Assembly (NCBI GenBank): GCA_026770575.1
Contig: MU657217.1
Location: 214,594 to 278,593 of the forward strand
From: Pelagophyceae sp. CCMP2097
Lineage: Eukaryota > Sar > Pelagophyceae
DNA: 64,000 bases
Reading direction: 5' to 3'
A program made the position numbers and the translations under genes. Under the pieces are notes generated by a model. It saw nothing but the letters and a program-made list of their open reading frames with translations. It had not been told where the DNA came from and made no database searches. Shown in pieces: positions 20,418 to 30,406 of this stretch (position 1 is the first letter of the stretch; the number at the start of each line of letters is the position of its first letter).

Positions 20418-22033
20418 ATGGTGACCAAGGCCGAGGGGCAGGCGCGCAAGAAGCGCATCGAGGGCCTCATGTTCGGCGCCGCGGAAGCCGCCCAAGCCGC
20501 GCGCTACGCCGCCGCGAGGCCGCAGCTCCGACCACAAAAGAGCGACGTCACCGGTGCCGGGATATTGGCCGCAATGCGCGCCGACAACGGAGGCGAGACC
20601 GCAAAGGCCGCGCGCCGAAGAGCCAGCGCCGAGCGAGCCACGTCGCTCCCGTGCGACCACGAGCGGCGTCCCTCTGGCGCGGTTGCGGGGGTCCCGTTTT
20701 GGCCGCTCCGGCTTTGGCGGGAAAGCCGTTGAAGCGACGCTCGCTCCTACAGAGGCCATCACCCCTCCTAAAGAGGATCCTACAGAGGCCATCACCCCTC
20801 CTAAAGAGGACCCCACGCCCTAGGCCAAAAGCGGAGCTGACGGCGCGGAGTGATAGCGTGAACGCGCGGAGTGATAGCGTGGCGGCTCTGAAGCGTGCTC
20901 TGGCGGAAGACCGCGAGGCCCTAGCCCAGTCCACCGCCAAACGCGGCATGGCGCACCCGCCGGCCGACTTTATGAGGAGCTCGTCGGGCGGCAAGCAGAC
21001 GGCGCAGTCGCTGAACGGGACGAGCGTGGTACTTTTGGGAGCCTCGCGCAGCGGCAAGACACTCGCATGGGACCAGCGTCGGGGTCGGCATCGCAGCAAT
21101 CACGGAGTGGCGGCGATCGAGAGAGGATTGGCACCGGGGAAATACCCCGAAAATCGGTGATCAAGAGCTTTGTGCCTTTGCTTTGGACGTTGGACGCTCG
21201 CCTAACGCAGGTGACGCAGACGTTCTGCGGCGGCGTGGCGCAGCTGCGACCGGCGCCGACGGTGGGCGTCGAGCGGCACGACGTGGCGTCGTCGAGTGGC
21301 GACGTTCGAGTGTGGGACACCTCTGGAGACGCCCGGTTCGACGACGCCGCGCTCGGTCTCCAACGGCGTCGAGCGTGTCGGCAAACGATCGGGAAACAGT
21401 GAAGGACTGCGCCGCAGGTATGTTACAGAGACCCGGAATGACCTAGGCTTGGTGCGCGGCGCGTCGGCCATTCTCGTCCTCTACGTCTTCGACGACGCCG
21501 CTTCCTTGGATTTCGCCATGGCGCGCCTCCGGCGCGCGCGCAGGGACTGCTGCGACACGGCCGCGGTGGCGCTGGTGGGCACGGCTTACACGCCGGGGAA
21601 AGAGGCGTATGCGTTTGATTCGGACGCGAAACTTTCCGTGAGGGCGGTAAAGTGCGCTTTCGACTGCAATGCGCGCCACTTCCACGTCGTCGCCAGCGAC
21701 CGGGTTCAAGTCGACGCGCTCTTCGCGGACGTGGTCGGGGAGGCTGCAGCGTGAGTCCGTTTTTAGACGTTTCAAGCGTCGCTTTCGACCGTCTGCGTCC
21801 GCACGCCGCGCTTCGAGGCGCGCCCTGTAGGAAGCGCGAGGCGAGCGAGCGAGCTTTCGCGGAGAAGCGCGCTCAGGACGCTGAGTTGGCCGTGCGTCGC
21901 CTTGCCCCGCGGTTCTTTTGGTCATTCCTTCTTCTCATCCCGAAAGTAGGCGTCGTCGAACGATACGGCGGCGGACTTGGAGGTCGTGTGCTACTTCCTC
22001 GCGCTGCTCTTCCTCCTCCTCGGGAGCGTCTGA
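20418..22033 (+). CDS. Tail-anchored Rab-like small GTPase
   Basis: Multi-exon gene. The G domain is assembled across introns: P-loop VVLLGASRSGKT (about 21025-21060), switch I PTVGVERHDV, then switch II VWDTSGDARF. Next come ASAILVLYVFDDAASLDFA and VALVGTAYTPGKEAYAF, where the usual NKxD box is replaced. The final exon encodes LEVVCYFLALLFLLLGSV and stops at 22031-22033, a C-terminal membrane anchor in place of a prenylation motif. The intron after SGKTL (21065-21210) begins with GC; removing it gives GKTLVTQTF in frame. The N-terminal 130-odd residues are uncertain, with tandem repeats at 20750-20815 and 20845-20880 in or near introns. A role at an organelle membrane is inferred from the tail anchor. 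Confidence 0.65.
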
Positions 22034-22307
22034 GTCGGCGAGGCGCGGGATTCAAAGTAATCCACACTGCACAAACGATAAGGCCGAGGGAGCGGCGCCA
22101 CTAAGGGCCGGGAGTCGGAGGAACGCCGCAGCAGGGCCGTGGGAGGAGGCTCAGTTCACGAGATCTCGAACGATCGCAAACTTGTGACTCTCTTTACTTT
22201 CTTTCTTTCAAGTCACGTGATCACGGCCGGGGCCGTTTGGAGAAGGCTTTCCGAGGCTCGCGCGCAGCGGCCAGGCCGTTCCGACTCCCCCCGCCCGTCC
22301 GGAGGCG

Positions 22308-22615
22308 ATGTCGGGCCTCGCGGACGCGGCCATCGCGCTGGCACAGCGGCCGCCGCCGCCGGGGGAGAAGGTGCGCGGGGGTTTGCAAAGGCGTCTGTTT
22401 CCGAGGCCTTTCTCACAGGGACCTTGTCTCAAGGACCTTGCCTCACAGGGACCTTGTCTCAGTGACTGTCTCACAGGAACCTTGTCAGCTTCGACTAGGT
22501 CCCCTCTGCGACCGAGGCCGCGCGCGCGGGCGCTGTGGGCTTTTCGGGCGCAGGCGGCGCGCCGTCGAGCGACGAGGTCCGGAGGCTCGTCGACGCCATC
22601 CAGGGCCGGCAATAA
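22308..22615 (+). CDS. Small two-exon protein, function unknown
   Basis: Exons 22308-22370 and 22499-22615 encode 59 residues, starting MSGLADAAIALAQRPPPPGE and ending SSDEVRRLVDAIQGRQ. The two exons join in phase 0 and exon 2 stays open to a TAA at 22613. The GT donor and TAG acceptor are good. It is alanine-, glycine- and proline-rich, with a short helix at the C terminus. No family was recognised. It could be the first exons of something longer or a real micro-protein. Confidence 0.45.
22371..22498 (+). repeat. Intronic repeats of tcacagggaccttgtctca
   Basis: Within the intron of the small gene, the unit tcacagggaccttgtctc appears at about 22413 and 22444. Shorter variants (aaggaccttgcc, tcacaggaaccttgtc) lie between and after. 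Each copy carries a CAG that could act as a 3' splice site. Confidence 0.55.
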
Positions 22616-22778
22616 GCGGTAGCGGTGGTGGGTTCGCATTATTCTTAGTAATCATTGCAGCCACAAACGTCTGCGACTCGCGGTGAGGTGCTGGCCGTGG
22701 GTGCGCGACACAGCGCGTCGTTGGATGCCACAGGCGTGTCGTCGGCTGGGGTCCGCGGTCGTTTGGTCGCAGCGCGGT

Positions 22779-24314
22779 TTACTTGACGCTCACTTTCCCC
22801 ATCTGATTCTGGAACTGTTCCATGAAAAGCAGTTGGGACATGACGAAGCTCAGCTTGTCGTCTGGCGCCAACCGGGAGACGTAGCGCAGGCGGTCTGGCG
22901 TGGACAGTTTCTGGAAGACTTCGATCCTTTTCATCATCGTCTCCAGGAACGCGTCCTTCTCCGATTGGGCCATGGAAGCCAGTTTAAGCGACGCTTGCCG
23001 TTGAACAGCTTGCATGTCCTGCATCTGCGCCGAGTCCGCCTGCATGGCCGGGTCGCCGTCCGAGACGGCCGCCTTGCCTAGAGGTCGTGAGGTGAGGGTT
23101 GCTTTTATATCCCGGGTCGTATAGTAACTTGCTAGCAACTTGCTATAGCAACTTGCTATAGAGACTACTCACACGCTCCTTGGGCCGTCATGGCCCACAT
23201 TTGCATCGCGCGGCCGAGGGCGGCGTCGTTTGGAAAGTCGCTCGAGATGCGGTTCAAACAGTCGCAGGCCCAGTCTCGTTGCCAGCCGAGGACTTCCAGC
23301 ATGTCCCTTTGAAGGTCGATGATCACTTGGTTCGGCATCTGCTTCGTCTTTCGGAAGGACGCCCCGAGCTTGTCCCGAATCTCCGGCAGCTGCAGCTCCG
23401 TGTTGCACGCGTCGAAGAACTCTAGGATAGTCTTGCGAGGTAAAGGCTGCTTTGTTTCCAAAGTTTTGGGCGTCATCTCGCGTAAAGCCCAGAGGTAGCG
23501 CCGTTGCGCGGCCATCATAAACTCCTTTTGCAAGTCTAAAAGCTCGGCGTCCGAAGCGTAGTCCACAGCGACCTGGGAGGCCGCCTGGCACCCGGCTTGC
23601 CGCCTACACGATTTGCTTCAAAAGCCGCCATAGAAGCGCGCTAGTCCGAACCGAGGGAAATTCGAAAATGTCTTTTGTGCGTTTCGAGAGGAGGACTCAC
23701 GGCACGCCGAGCTTGTCGAACTCGACCTGCTGGAGCTCTATCAGCATGGGGCCCGGCCGGAGGGTTGCCGACGGTTTCGTCAGCGCGGACTTTGCTGAAT
23801 CAGAATTCATCGCGGCGACACCATTTTCGAAAAATGTCTTCAGCAAGTCGCGCGAGATGGGCGCTTGGGGCCCCGTGACTGGACCGGAATACACCTTTCG
23901 GCCGACTTCGACTTCGATCACGTCTCCCGGGGAAAAATTCATCGGGACCATAAACTCCACAAGGCGCCCGTCCGGCAGAGAAATCTGCTCCGTGCCTAGC
24001 AGACGTCGGGCGTGTGAAGGCACAGTGTTTCGTTTGATCGAATTCTCGTTGGGAAACATTTGGGAAACACCATTGGGGAAACACGTACCTCCGGGCACCG
24101 AGCCCTCCTGCAGCTCGACCTGCACGCGCTCGATGGTGCTCACGAGCCGCGTCGTCGCCTCGCGCGGCTTCGCCGGCGGAGCCGCAGCCGCCTTGGTCGG
24201 CGCCGCGGAGGCGGCGGCCGGGGCGGCCGCCGGAGCGGCCGGCGGAGCTCTCGCCGCCGCCGCTTCCTCGGCGGCCAGCTCCTCTGCCATCGAGATCGTC
24301 GGGTCGAAGAACAT
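22779..24314 (-). CDS. Unrecognised four-exon protein
   Basis: Exons 24314-24089, 23995-23701, 23603-23173 and 23077-22779 give 416 residues with consistent phases and good GT-AG sites. The protein starts with an alanine/proline-rich stretch (residues 1-50), then a basic segment TTRLVSTIERVQVEL. A beta-rich module follows (ISLPDGRLVEFMVPMNFSPG, VIEVEVGRKVYSGPV). Next is a mostly helical region with LLDLQKEFMMAAQRRYLWAL and MPNQVIIDLQRDMLEVLGWQ, and last a Met/Gln-rich helical tail (MQADSAQMQDMQAVQRQ, KLSFVMSQLLFMEQFQNQMG). No signal peptide or membrane span is evident. I cannot name a family; the helical half resembles proteins conserved in algae but of unknown role. Confidence 0.75.
23078..23172 (-). 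repeat. Intronic tandem repeat of aacttgctatagc
   Basis: In the last intron of the four-exon gene, aacttgctagc / aacttgctatagc / aacttgctata follow one another at about 23127-23160. The unit is partly self-complementary (tgcta/tagca), so the intron could fold into a hairpin. The rest of the intron carries no other feature. Confidence 0.55.
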
Positions 24315-25015
24315 GGCGCCGCCGCGGGGAGCTGCGCGTCAGGTCGCACGCCGCTGCCGCGAGGTTTACGAGTCTACTAGGTTTAGGAATACGTGCCGCC
24401 GCGATTTGATTCCATTTTCGCGTCGTGCGAGTTTTTCTTAGCCACCTCTGCGAATCTTGGAAGATAATGTCAGGGGACATTGCGAGTCGACGCTTGCGTC
24501 GATCCGAGTCGTGTCAGGGCGCGTGTCAGCGAGCGCTGCTTCGATTCTGGGCTCCAGCGACTCCTCCTCTGCAGCCCACGTTGGAGCTGAGTTCAAGTTT
24601 GAAAGTGGATGGTGGCTAATAGCTGAGTCGCCGTATGGGGCCCCATATTGGGCCCCATACACCCATATTGGGTAGGCTGGACCCCATACAGCCCCGTGGG
24701 GCCCCATGCGGAATTGCGCGGGCGACACCAAGGGCTCGGCGGGCCATCCGATGACGACGAAGACGACGAGCCGCCGAGTCCGAGGCCGTCTACGCCGAGC
24801 TGCCCGGACGACGCCCAAGTGGTGCTAACAAGGACCCCGATGTGGGCCCTGGCTCAAGCTTGGGCGGCCCACTGGCGGCGACGCGCGCCGGCTGGAACCC
24901 CGCCGCCCCATGGGACCCAATATGGGGCCCCATATGAGCCCCATACCCCATATTGGGTAGGCTGGACCCCATAAGCCCACAGCCCGCGCGGCGACCCAGG
25001 CTAGTAGGGTCCTTC
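24315..25015. other. Intergenic region with ggggcccc palindromes
   Basis: About 700 bases between the start of the four-exon gene and the 3' end of the esterase gene, both minus. It is dominated by two repeat clusters at about 24633-24705 and 24900-24975 (see the separate entry). The intervening DNA has an open frame on the plus strand, but its composition follows the repeats and I do not call it a gene. Confidence 0.45.
24633..24975. repeat. Direct repeats of a ccatattgggtaggctggac block
   Basis: The block ccatattgggtaggctggac plus ccccata occurs in the same orientation at about 24663-24690 and 24947-24974. Each copy sits among ggggccccat/atggggcccc palindromes (24636, 24697 and 24924). Two palindrome-rich ends flank about 210 bases of ordinary GC-rich sequence, which resembles a small element or a segmental duplication. 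Confidence 0.6.
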
Positions 25016-27340
25016 TCAGGCGTTTGCGGCGGGGAGCGGCAGCGAGGCGGATGTGGCCGCGAGCGGCAGCGAGGATGCGGTTTGGAGCGGCAGGTATGCA
25101 AACGTACCCATGGAAATGCCCGTCTGGACGTCTGCCGCCCCGCAGAGCGCAAAGTCCGTTCGATAAGCGTCGAGCCACTTGGGAACCTTGCCGACGGGCA
25201 CCGTCGCAATAAACGAAATCTCCGCGCCAGCCGTGGCCTGCAGCCGCGCCGGGAAGACGAATGCGGCGTCGTTGGCCTCGCAGTCTGCAGCGTTCGCGTT
25301 TGCGCACAGACGAGCCACGACGAGCCCCGCACCGGAGCAGCACTCGCCAGTGTACCTGTGATGCGTCTCAACCGACGATGCGAAGACCGACGCAGCGAGG
25401 TTTGAGACGCACGTGATATTGCACGCATTGGTGCCCCGGAGTTCCACGGCCCGGTCCAAAGCGACTTTAACAACAACGGTCTCGCTGTTTCGCGTCCAGG
25501 CGAGGCCTTCTTTGGCCGCGTTGCGGATCAAGAGCGGCAGCGGCGCGTCGGCGTGGATCGCTTCGCCGAACGCGACGCAGCGGACCTGCGGACACTTCTT
25601 ATGACACAAAAGTGTCATTACTGACTGACCTGCCACGACAGGCGCTGCGCGGGCACCTAGCGGTCGACAGCGTCCGCCATCACCCGGATGCGTGTCTCTG
25701 GCTCTGGCTCGCATCTCTCTGTGATGCCGTTTACATATCTTGTGCGTCGCCGACTCTGGCCGCACCTCTCTCTAAGTAGTGCGGGCCTGCCCTTTCGCCG
25801 GCGCGGTTGGGCGCCGACTTGAAGCGCGAGTGCACGCCGTGGGCCAAGTCGTCTCCGTAGTCAAAAGCCATGACGACACCGACTTTGTCGTCGGCAAAAG
25901 CCTGCGACGCGTTCCCGACCCCGGCCACGTCCGCCTGCGCTAGGCGCACGCGAGAGACCTAGGATGGCGTGTCTCAAGACTCTGAGAGCCTATCACGACA
26001 GTGTCGTCCCTGTGACGGTGATCCGACTCGACGCCGCATCAAGAGACGACGGGGCAAAAGTTTGCGTCGCAGGCCAGCCCATCGAAGTTGGCGTTGCCGA
26101 CCCAGGACGAGAGCTGGACGAAGATGAACGGGATTGGGGAGGACCACGCGAGGCGCCAGGCCCTGATCATTTCGCGGAACGCGCACGCGTAGTCTTCCCG
26201 CGACAGCGGGAACCCCTCGTCGGAGTTGGCTTCTCCTTGCATCCACAACACGGCGCGGAGGCCGCGGCCGACCAATGGGGATATCATGGTGTTGTAAAGT
26301 GCAGAGGGGTAATCTGTGCAGTTGCCGCCCTTCTCAGTGGGACAATCGTTTAGAGGCAAGCCACACTTTTCCAGACCTCCAAAAGGCGTCCAGGCCTGCA
26401 CCGGCGTCCCGCCAAAGTCGTCCTCGATGAGCCCGACGGCGCGGCCGCTTTGGTCGTTGAGAGTGCCGCGATCTCTGGCTGTGTCCCTTGTTGAAAGATA
26501 GCATAAAGCCGAGAAATGTTGCACCCACGTCGCGTTCGCTTGTCTCCAGCGCCGCACGGACGCCGAGCACGGGTTCGAACAGTCGCCGTAGAGGCACGAG
26601 CCTTGCATGTCATTGCTGTCGTACGCAGGTGTGTCGACATCCATCCCGAGGTAGCCAAACGCCACCCCAGCTTCCGAAAATGCCACGACACTCCTGCCCG
26701 GCTGCGCGTCTGCCCTTTTCGGGACCGCGAAGAGGCGGACGTTTGCGTGATCGGATAGTGCGAGCTCTATCGTCTTATTTTCAATGGTATTTACTGCTCG
26801 TTCCATATTGGACTGCCCCCCGCAAAGGTAAACGTCGCCAAAGTAGACGTCGGTCGCGGAAACGGTGAAGCCCGACGCATTCGACAGCTCCGCGGCGTAG
26901 GGGCCCCAAACTTCGATTTCCGAGTCGCCGGTGATTTCCAAAGACCACGCGCCGTCTTCGTCGCACGTGACTGCAGCCGCCCAGCCCCAGGTGCCCGTCG
27001 CCGTGACGACCTCGCCGGGCTCGCCCGAACCGAATAGGCGGCCGGGGCCGCCGCCGCCGTCGGAAGTGGTCTGGAGCACCTATAGCGTGGAATCGGTGGG
27101 ATGGGTCGCGATTGCATCCTATGCCGTTCCAAACTCCCTCGAGACCGTCGTTGCATGCCCGCTTCCTTTCCACGACGTGCCCGGCCCGGGTCGGCCAGCA
27201 GCAGCTGCCCGGCCAGCCTGCGGCGGTCCCAGTAATCCCAGGCACTGGAAAACCACCATTCCATCGGAAAAGAGGCCGTTGATGGTAAACGCGCGCGCCG
27301 CGCCGACGCCCAGCAGCACCAAGAGGCCCTCGAAGGCCAT
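25016..27340 (-). CDS. Sialate O-acetylesterase-like SGNH hydrolase, secreted
   Basis: Exon 1 (27340-27257) gives a signal peptide (MAFEGLLVLLGVGAARA) and joins in phase at FSDGM/VLQT to exon 2 (27079 to about 26050). Exon 2 has the SGNH block I VYLCGGQSNMERAV with the nucleophile Ser, and the block LWMQGEANSDEG. Exon 3 (from about 25961) has the acid/base region VVMAFDYGDDLAHGVHSRFK with the expected His. The gene continues to a stop at 25016 through VRCVAFGEAIHADAP and a beta-rich, cysteine-containing C-terminal domain. The exon 3/4 joins are uncertain: two donor choices, about 25745 and 25755, give different short joins. The family removes O-acetyl groups from sugars such as sialic acid; in an alga a different acetylated glycan is likely. 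Confidence 0.8.
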
Positions 27341-27590
27341 CGCGTCCACTCGAAAGAGGGGAGATTCCTTGAGCTTTCTTTAAGCGGAAGGGGCTCAAAG
27401 TGCGAGACGGAGACGGCGAAAGTTTCTGGAACCAGTCAGGAAAGTTTCTGGAAACTACGTTTCATGACAATAATGTCATGTCGCAAGATTTGAATCAGCG
27501 GCATATTGTACTTGATATTGTAATGAAGCAGCAGAGCGTAGCGCTGATTGTATCCAGAGTGTCATTTGACACCAGATGATCGCTCCGACG
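27341..27590. promoter_or_regulatory. Divergent promoter region with short palindromes
   Basis: 250 bases between the starts of the esterase (minus) and BTB-Kelch copy 2 (plus). It contains catgac...gtcatg at 27463-27480 and tgtcatttgaca at 27560-27571, both short inverted repeats with a tgtca core. Whether these bind a regulator is unknown. Confidence 0.35.
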
Positions 27591-29187
27591 ATGACGGATG
27601 CGCAGGCCGGCCTGATATCCGCCTTTGAGGCAGTCCGGCGCACGTCCACGGCGCACACCTTCGCCCTCGGTGCCCTCGAAAGAGCTTTTGACGCCGAGAT
27701 GGTGCGCTCTTCTTTGACCCTTGCGGCTTGCGTCCGTCGGGAGCCTATAGCGCGCCTAGGCCGTCCTGGCGAACAACCGACGGGCGTTGCGCGCCAACCG
27801 CGAGGCTACGATTAAGGAATTGGACGACAAGCTCGCACGCGGCGAGGCCAAGCTTGCCGAGGAGCGCGCGGCGGTGGCGCGCGACCGCGCCGACGTCGAG
27901 GACGAAAAGGCGCGCATCCGAGCGGCCACGTCGCCCTGCAACGACGTCGTCAAGTTGAACGTGGGAGGCGTGGCCTTTGAGACTGCGCGGGCCGTGTTGA
28001 CAAAAGTCGACGATAGTATGCTCGGCAGAATGTTCGGCCGGTACGACGCGATGCAGTACTCCGAGGACGGCCGCATGTTCATCGACCGCGACGGCGAGCG
28101 CTTCAGAATCATCCTCGACTTCCTCCGCGACTTGGACACGCCACGCACGCAAAAGACGATTCGCGCTCTATCAGAGGCCGCCCAGGAATCCATGAGGAAG
28201 GAGCTCGTCTTCTTTGGCCTCGAGCACGCCGTCTTCGGCGTGCGGCCCTGGACCGACGACGCCACCTTCCGCCCGGGGCCGGAGATGTGCTCGGCGCGCT
28301 CTTATTACGCCGCCGTGTCGGCCGGAGGGCGCGCAGTATTCTTCGGCGGCGTTTCGGTAGAGGGAGACAATTCCAACACGACGGAGGTGCTCGACACCAA
28401 GACGATGGCGTTTACGGACGGGCCGGACTTGCTGACGCGGCGGTCGGGCTGCGCGGCGGTCCAGATCGACGCGGACAGGATACTCGTCTTGGGCGGCTTC
28501 GACGGCGCGTGCTTGAACACCACGGAGATCTTCCACTTCTCGACGCTCCGGCTCACGCCCGGGCCGACTATGCGGACGGCCCGCAATTTGTGCGCCGCCG
28601 TCGCCCTCGACGCCAGATGGGTTTTAGTCATTGGCGGTTCGGACGACAGCGAATCGGCGCTGGCGAGCACCGAGATCCTCAACCTCGACGCCATGGCCTT
28701 TTCGCCGGGGCCCACCATCGCCACGCCGCGCAGCGGCTGCGCGGTCGTCGCGCTCGACGAGCACCGCATCATGGTCGTCGGCGGCCGCCACGATCAAACG
28801 GTGGGAGGGGGACGCTTGAACACGACAGAGGTCCTCGACAACCGGACCATGGTGTTCACGCCCGGCCCGACGATGAGTTCGGCGCGCTCGTACTGCGCGG
28901 CCGTGCCCGTCGACGCGCAGCACGTCCTCATCATCGGCGGCCGCGACGCGACGGGCAAGCGGCTGGCCACTACCGAGCTCTTTGACATTGCGGCCATGGC
29001 CTTCGAGCCGGGCCCGACGATGAAGATCGGTAGGCGCGCGTTTGCTGCGACGCGCTTGGACACGCCGGGCGAGCCGAAGATCCTCGTCATCGGTGGCCGC
29101 GGCGACGACGAGGAGGCGCTGCGCACGACGGAGATGCTCGCCATCAACCGCGAACGCATCTCAAACACGCCGCGCCACCACCCCTGA
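27591..29187 (+). CDS. BTB/POZ (T1-type) and Kelch-repeat protein, copy 2
   Basis: Exon 1 is 27591-27731 (an in-frame ATG at 27576 is an alternative start) and exon 2 is 27760-29187, for 522 residues. The order is the same as copy 1: a helical start (AGLISAFEAVRRTSTAHTFA), a coiled coil (ATIKELDDKLARGEAKLAEE), and BTB (VKLNVGGVAFETARAVLTKV, FIDRDGERFRIILDFLRDL). Six Kelch repeats follow from RPGPEMCSARSYYAAV to the end. The intron is only 28 nt and lies at the same protein position as the 30-nt intron of copy 1. Copy 2 has no intron before the sixth Kelch repeat, unlike copy 1. Substrate adaptor for a cullin-3 ligase is the usual role of this architecture; not shown here. Confidence 0.85.
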
Positions 29188-29669
29188 CGCACCAAGACAC
29201 CGCCATCCGCGGCGCACCGCCGCTCCCACGGCGCCGCACGCGCGGTCGCGACGTCGTCGACGGCGCCGAGTTCTACTCGAACCGAGCTCTTTGGCCAGGC
29301 AAGCCGAGCCCCATCGGTGCCAAAGCGCCTGCCGCCCGAGCGTGCCCTTTTCCTCTTTTTTTTCTCCCTTTATCCACACATGTTCACCGCAGCTGGCACG
29401 ACCTGTGCGCCCCGCTGTCTTTCGATGGTCTCGACTCGGAGCTGACACAATTTTGACTCGGACCTTTTACGAAATATGATACTAACGTCATGAGACTCTC
29501 GCACCGCGGGAACCCTTTCGACGCACCCCGGGGCCGCCAGGTGAGGGACTCGAGGGGCCTCGCCGTTGCTGTATATTCCGACCCCCGCGAGCCATAAGAC
29601 CCATCGAGGTCGTGCTCCCGCTGCGCAGAGGCATGTCTCGAGGAGCAACGGCTCGTTTTTGTCGCCTTG
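29188..29669. other. Convergent intergenic region
   Basis: It lies between the 3' ends of BTB-Kelch copy 2 (plus) and the short WD40 copy (minus). Pyrimidine-rich around 29345-29375. Nothing with coding or structural RNA character was recognised. Confidence 0.35.
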
Positions 29670-30104
29670 CTACTGCCAGTGGGGCCTGGCGACAGCTCGA
29701 CTCGAGAAGCGACGAGACGCGCCTCCGACCCTCGGTTCGAGGAATCGAAAGCATGCACAACATGAACCGACGACGTTCCAGAGCCGCGCCGTCTTGTCAT
29801 AGCTCGCCGTCGCAACGCGCTTGCCGTCGGGCGAGAACGCGCAGCTCCGGACGGGGCTGGCGTGCCCCTTGAGGATTGCCGTCCCCTTCAAAATCCGGTC
29901 CGACCAGATGAGTTTGCGCACGGCCGGCGCCACGGCGCGCGCATTTCCAGCGACGCGCTTCGTCAGGAAGAGCGCGTCTGGCGTTGCCGCCAGCCGCAGG
30001 ATGAGCGCGAGCAGGTCGCCCAGTTCGAGCACCTCGAGGACCGGCGCCGCGCCGCGCTCGACGGCTGGCCGCTTGACGCCTCGCGTGGCCTCGTTGACGT
30101 CCAT
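29670..30104 (-). pseudogene. WD40 family copy 3 reduced to one repeat
   Basis: From 30104 (MDVNEATRGVKRPAVERGAA) the full family N-terminal domain is present: VLEVLELGDLLALILRLAA, DALFLTKRVAGNARAVAPAV, RKLIWSDRILKGTAILKGH. Only one WD40 repeat follows (SPVRSCAFSPDGKRVATASY...TARLWNVVG), and the frame then runs into unrelated sequence to a stop at 29670. One repeat cannot close a propeller. The first repeat is joined to what looks like the end of a last repeat (LWNVV), as expected from deletion by recombination between the first and last units. It could still encode a short protein of the N-terminal domain. Confidence 0.65.
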
Positions 30105-30183
30105 GGCCACCCAGCCGCGGGATGACGTCGACCTTATCTGCACGAAAAAAGGAAAGCAAGCGATTTTCCTTAATGAGTTTTTG

Positions 30184-30246
30184 AGGACCCGAAGGGTCCT
30201 TGCCGTTTATTCAACGTCAGTTTACGGCAAGGGCCCTTCGGGTCCT
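30184..30246. repeat. 23-base inverted repeat with 17-base loop
   Basis: The arms at 30184-30206 (aggacccgaagggtccttgc...) and 30224-30246 are reverse complements with a single mismatch. They would form a stable stem-loop in RNA or a cruciform in DNA. Each arm also holds the inner near-palindrome gacccgaagggtc. A related ccttcgggtcctcc lies at 31081-31094. Confidence 0.7.
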
Positions 30247-30270
30247 TTGATTGAAGGATTACTTGGGGCA

Positions 30271-30320
30271 ATTATGTCTGTCTGTCCGTCTGTCTGTCTG
30301 TCCGTCTGTCTGTCTGTCTA
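30271..30320. repeat. (gtct)n / (gtctgtcc) microsatellite
   Basis: An interrupted tetranucleotide array of gtct with tccg interruptions, running up to the sequence before the gap. Confidence 0.85.
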
Positions 30321-30406
30321 TCGCCGGGTCCATCCGTGAGGTTCCACCTTTGGGAAGAAAAAAAAACAGCAACTCGGCCGATTTAGCGATTGGTGGTTGA
30401 TGCGAT

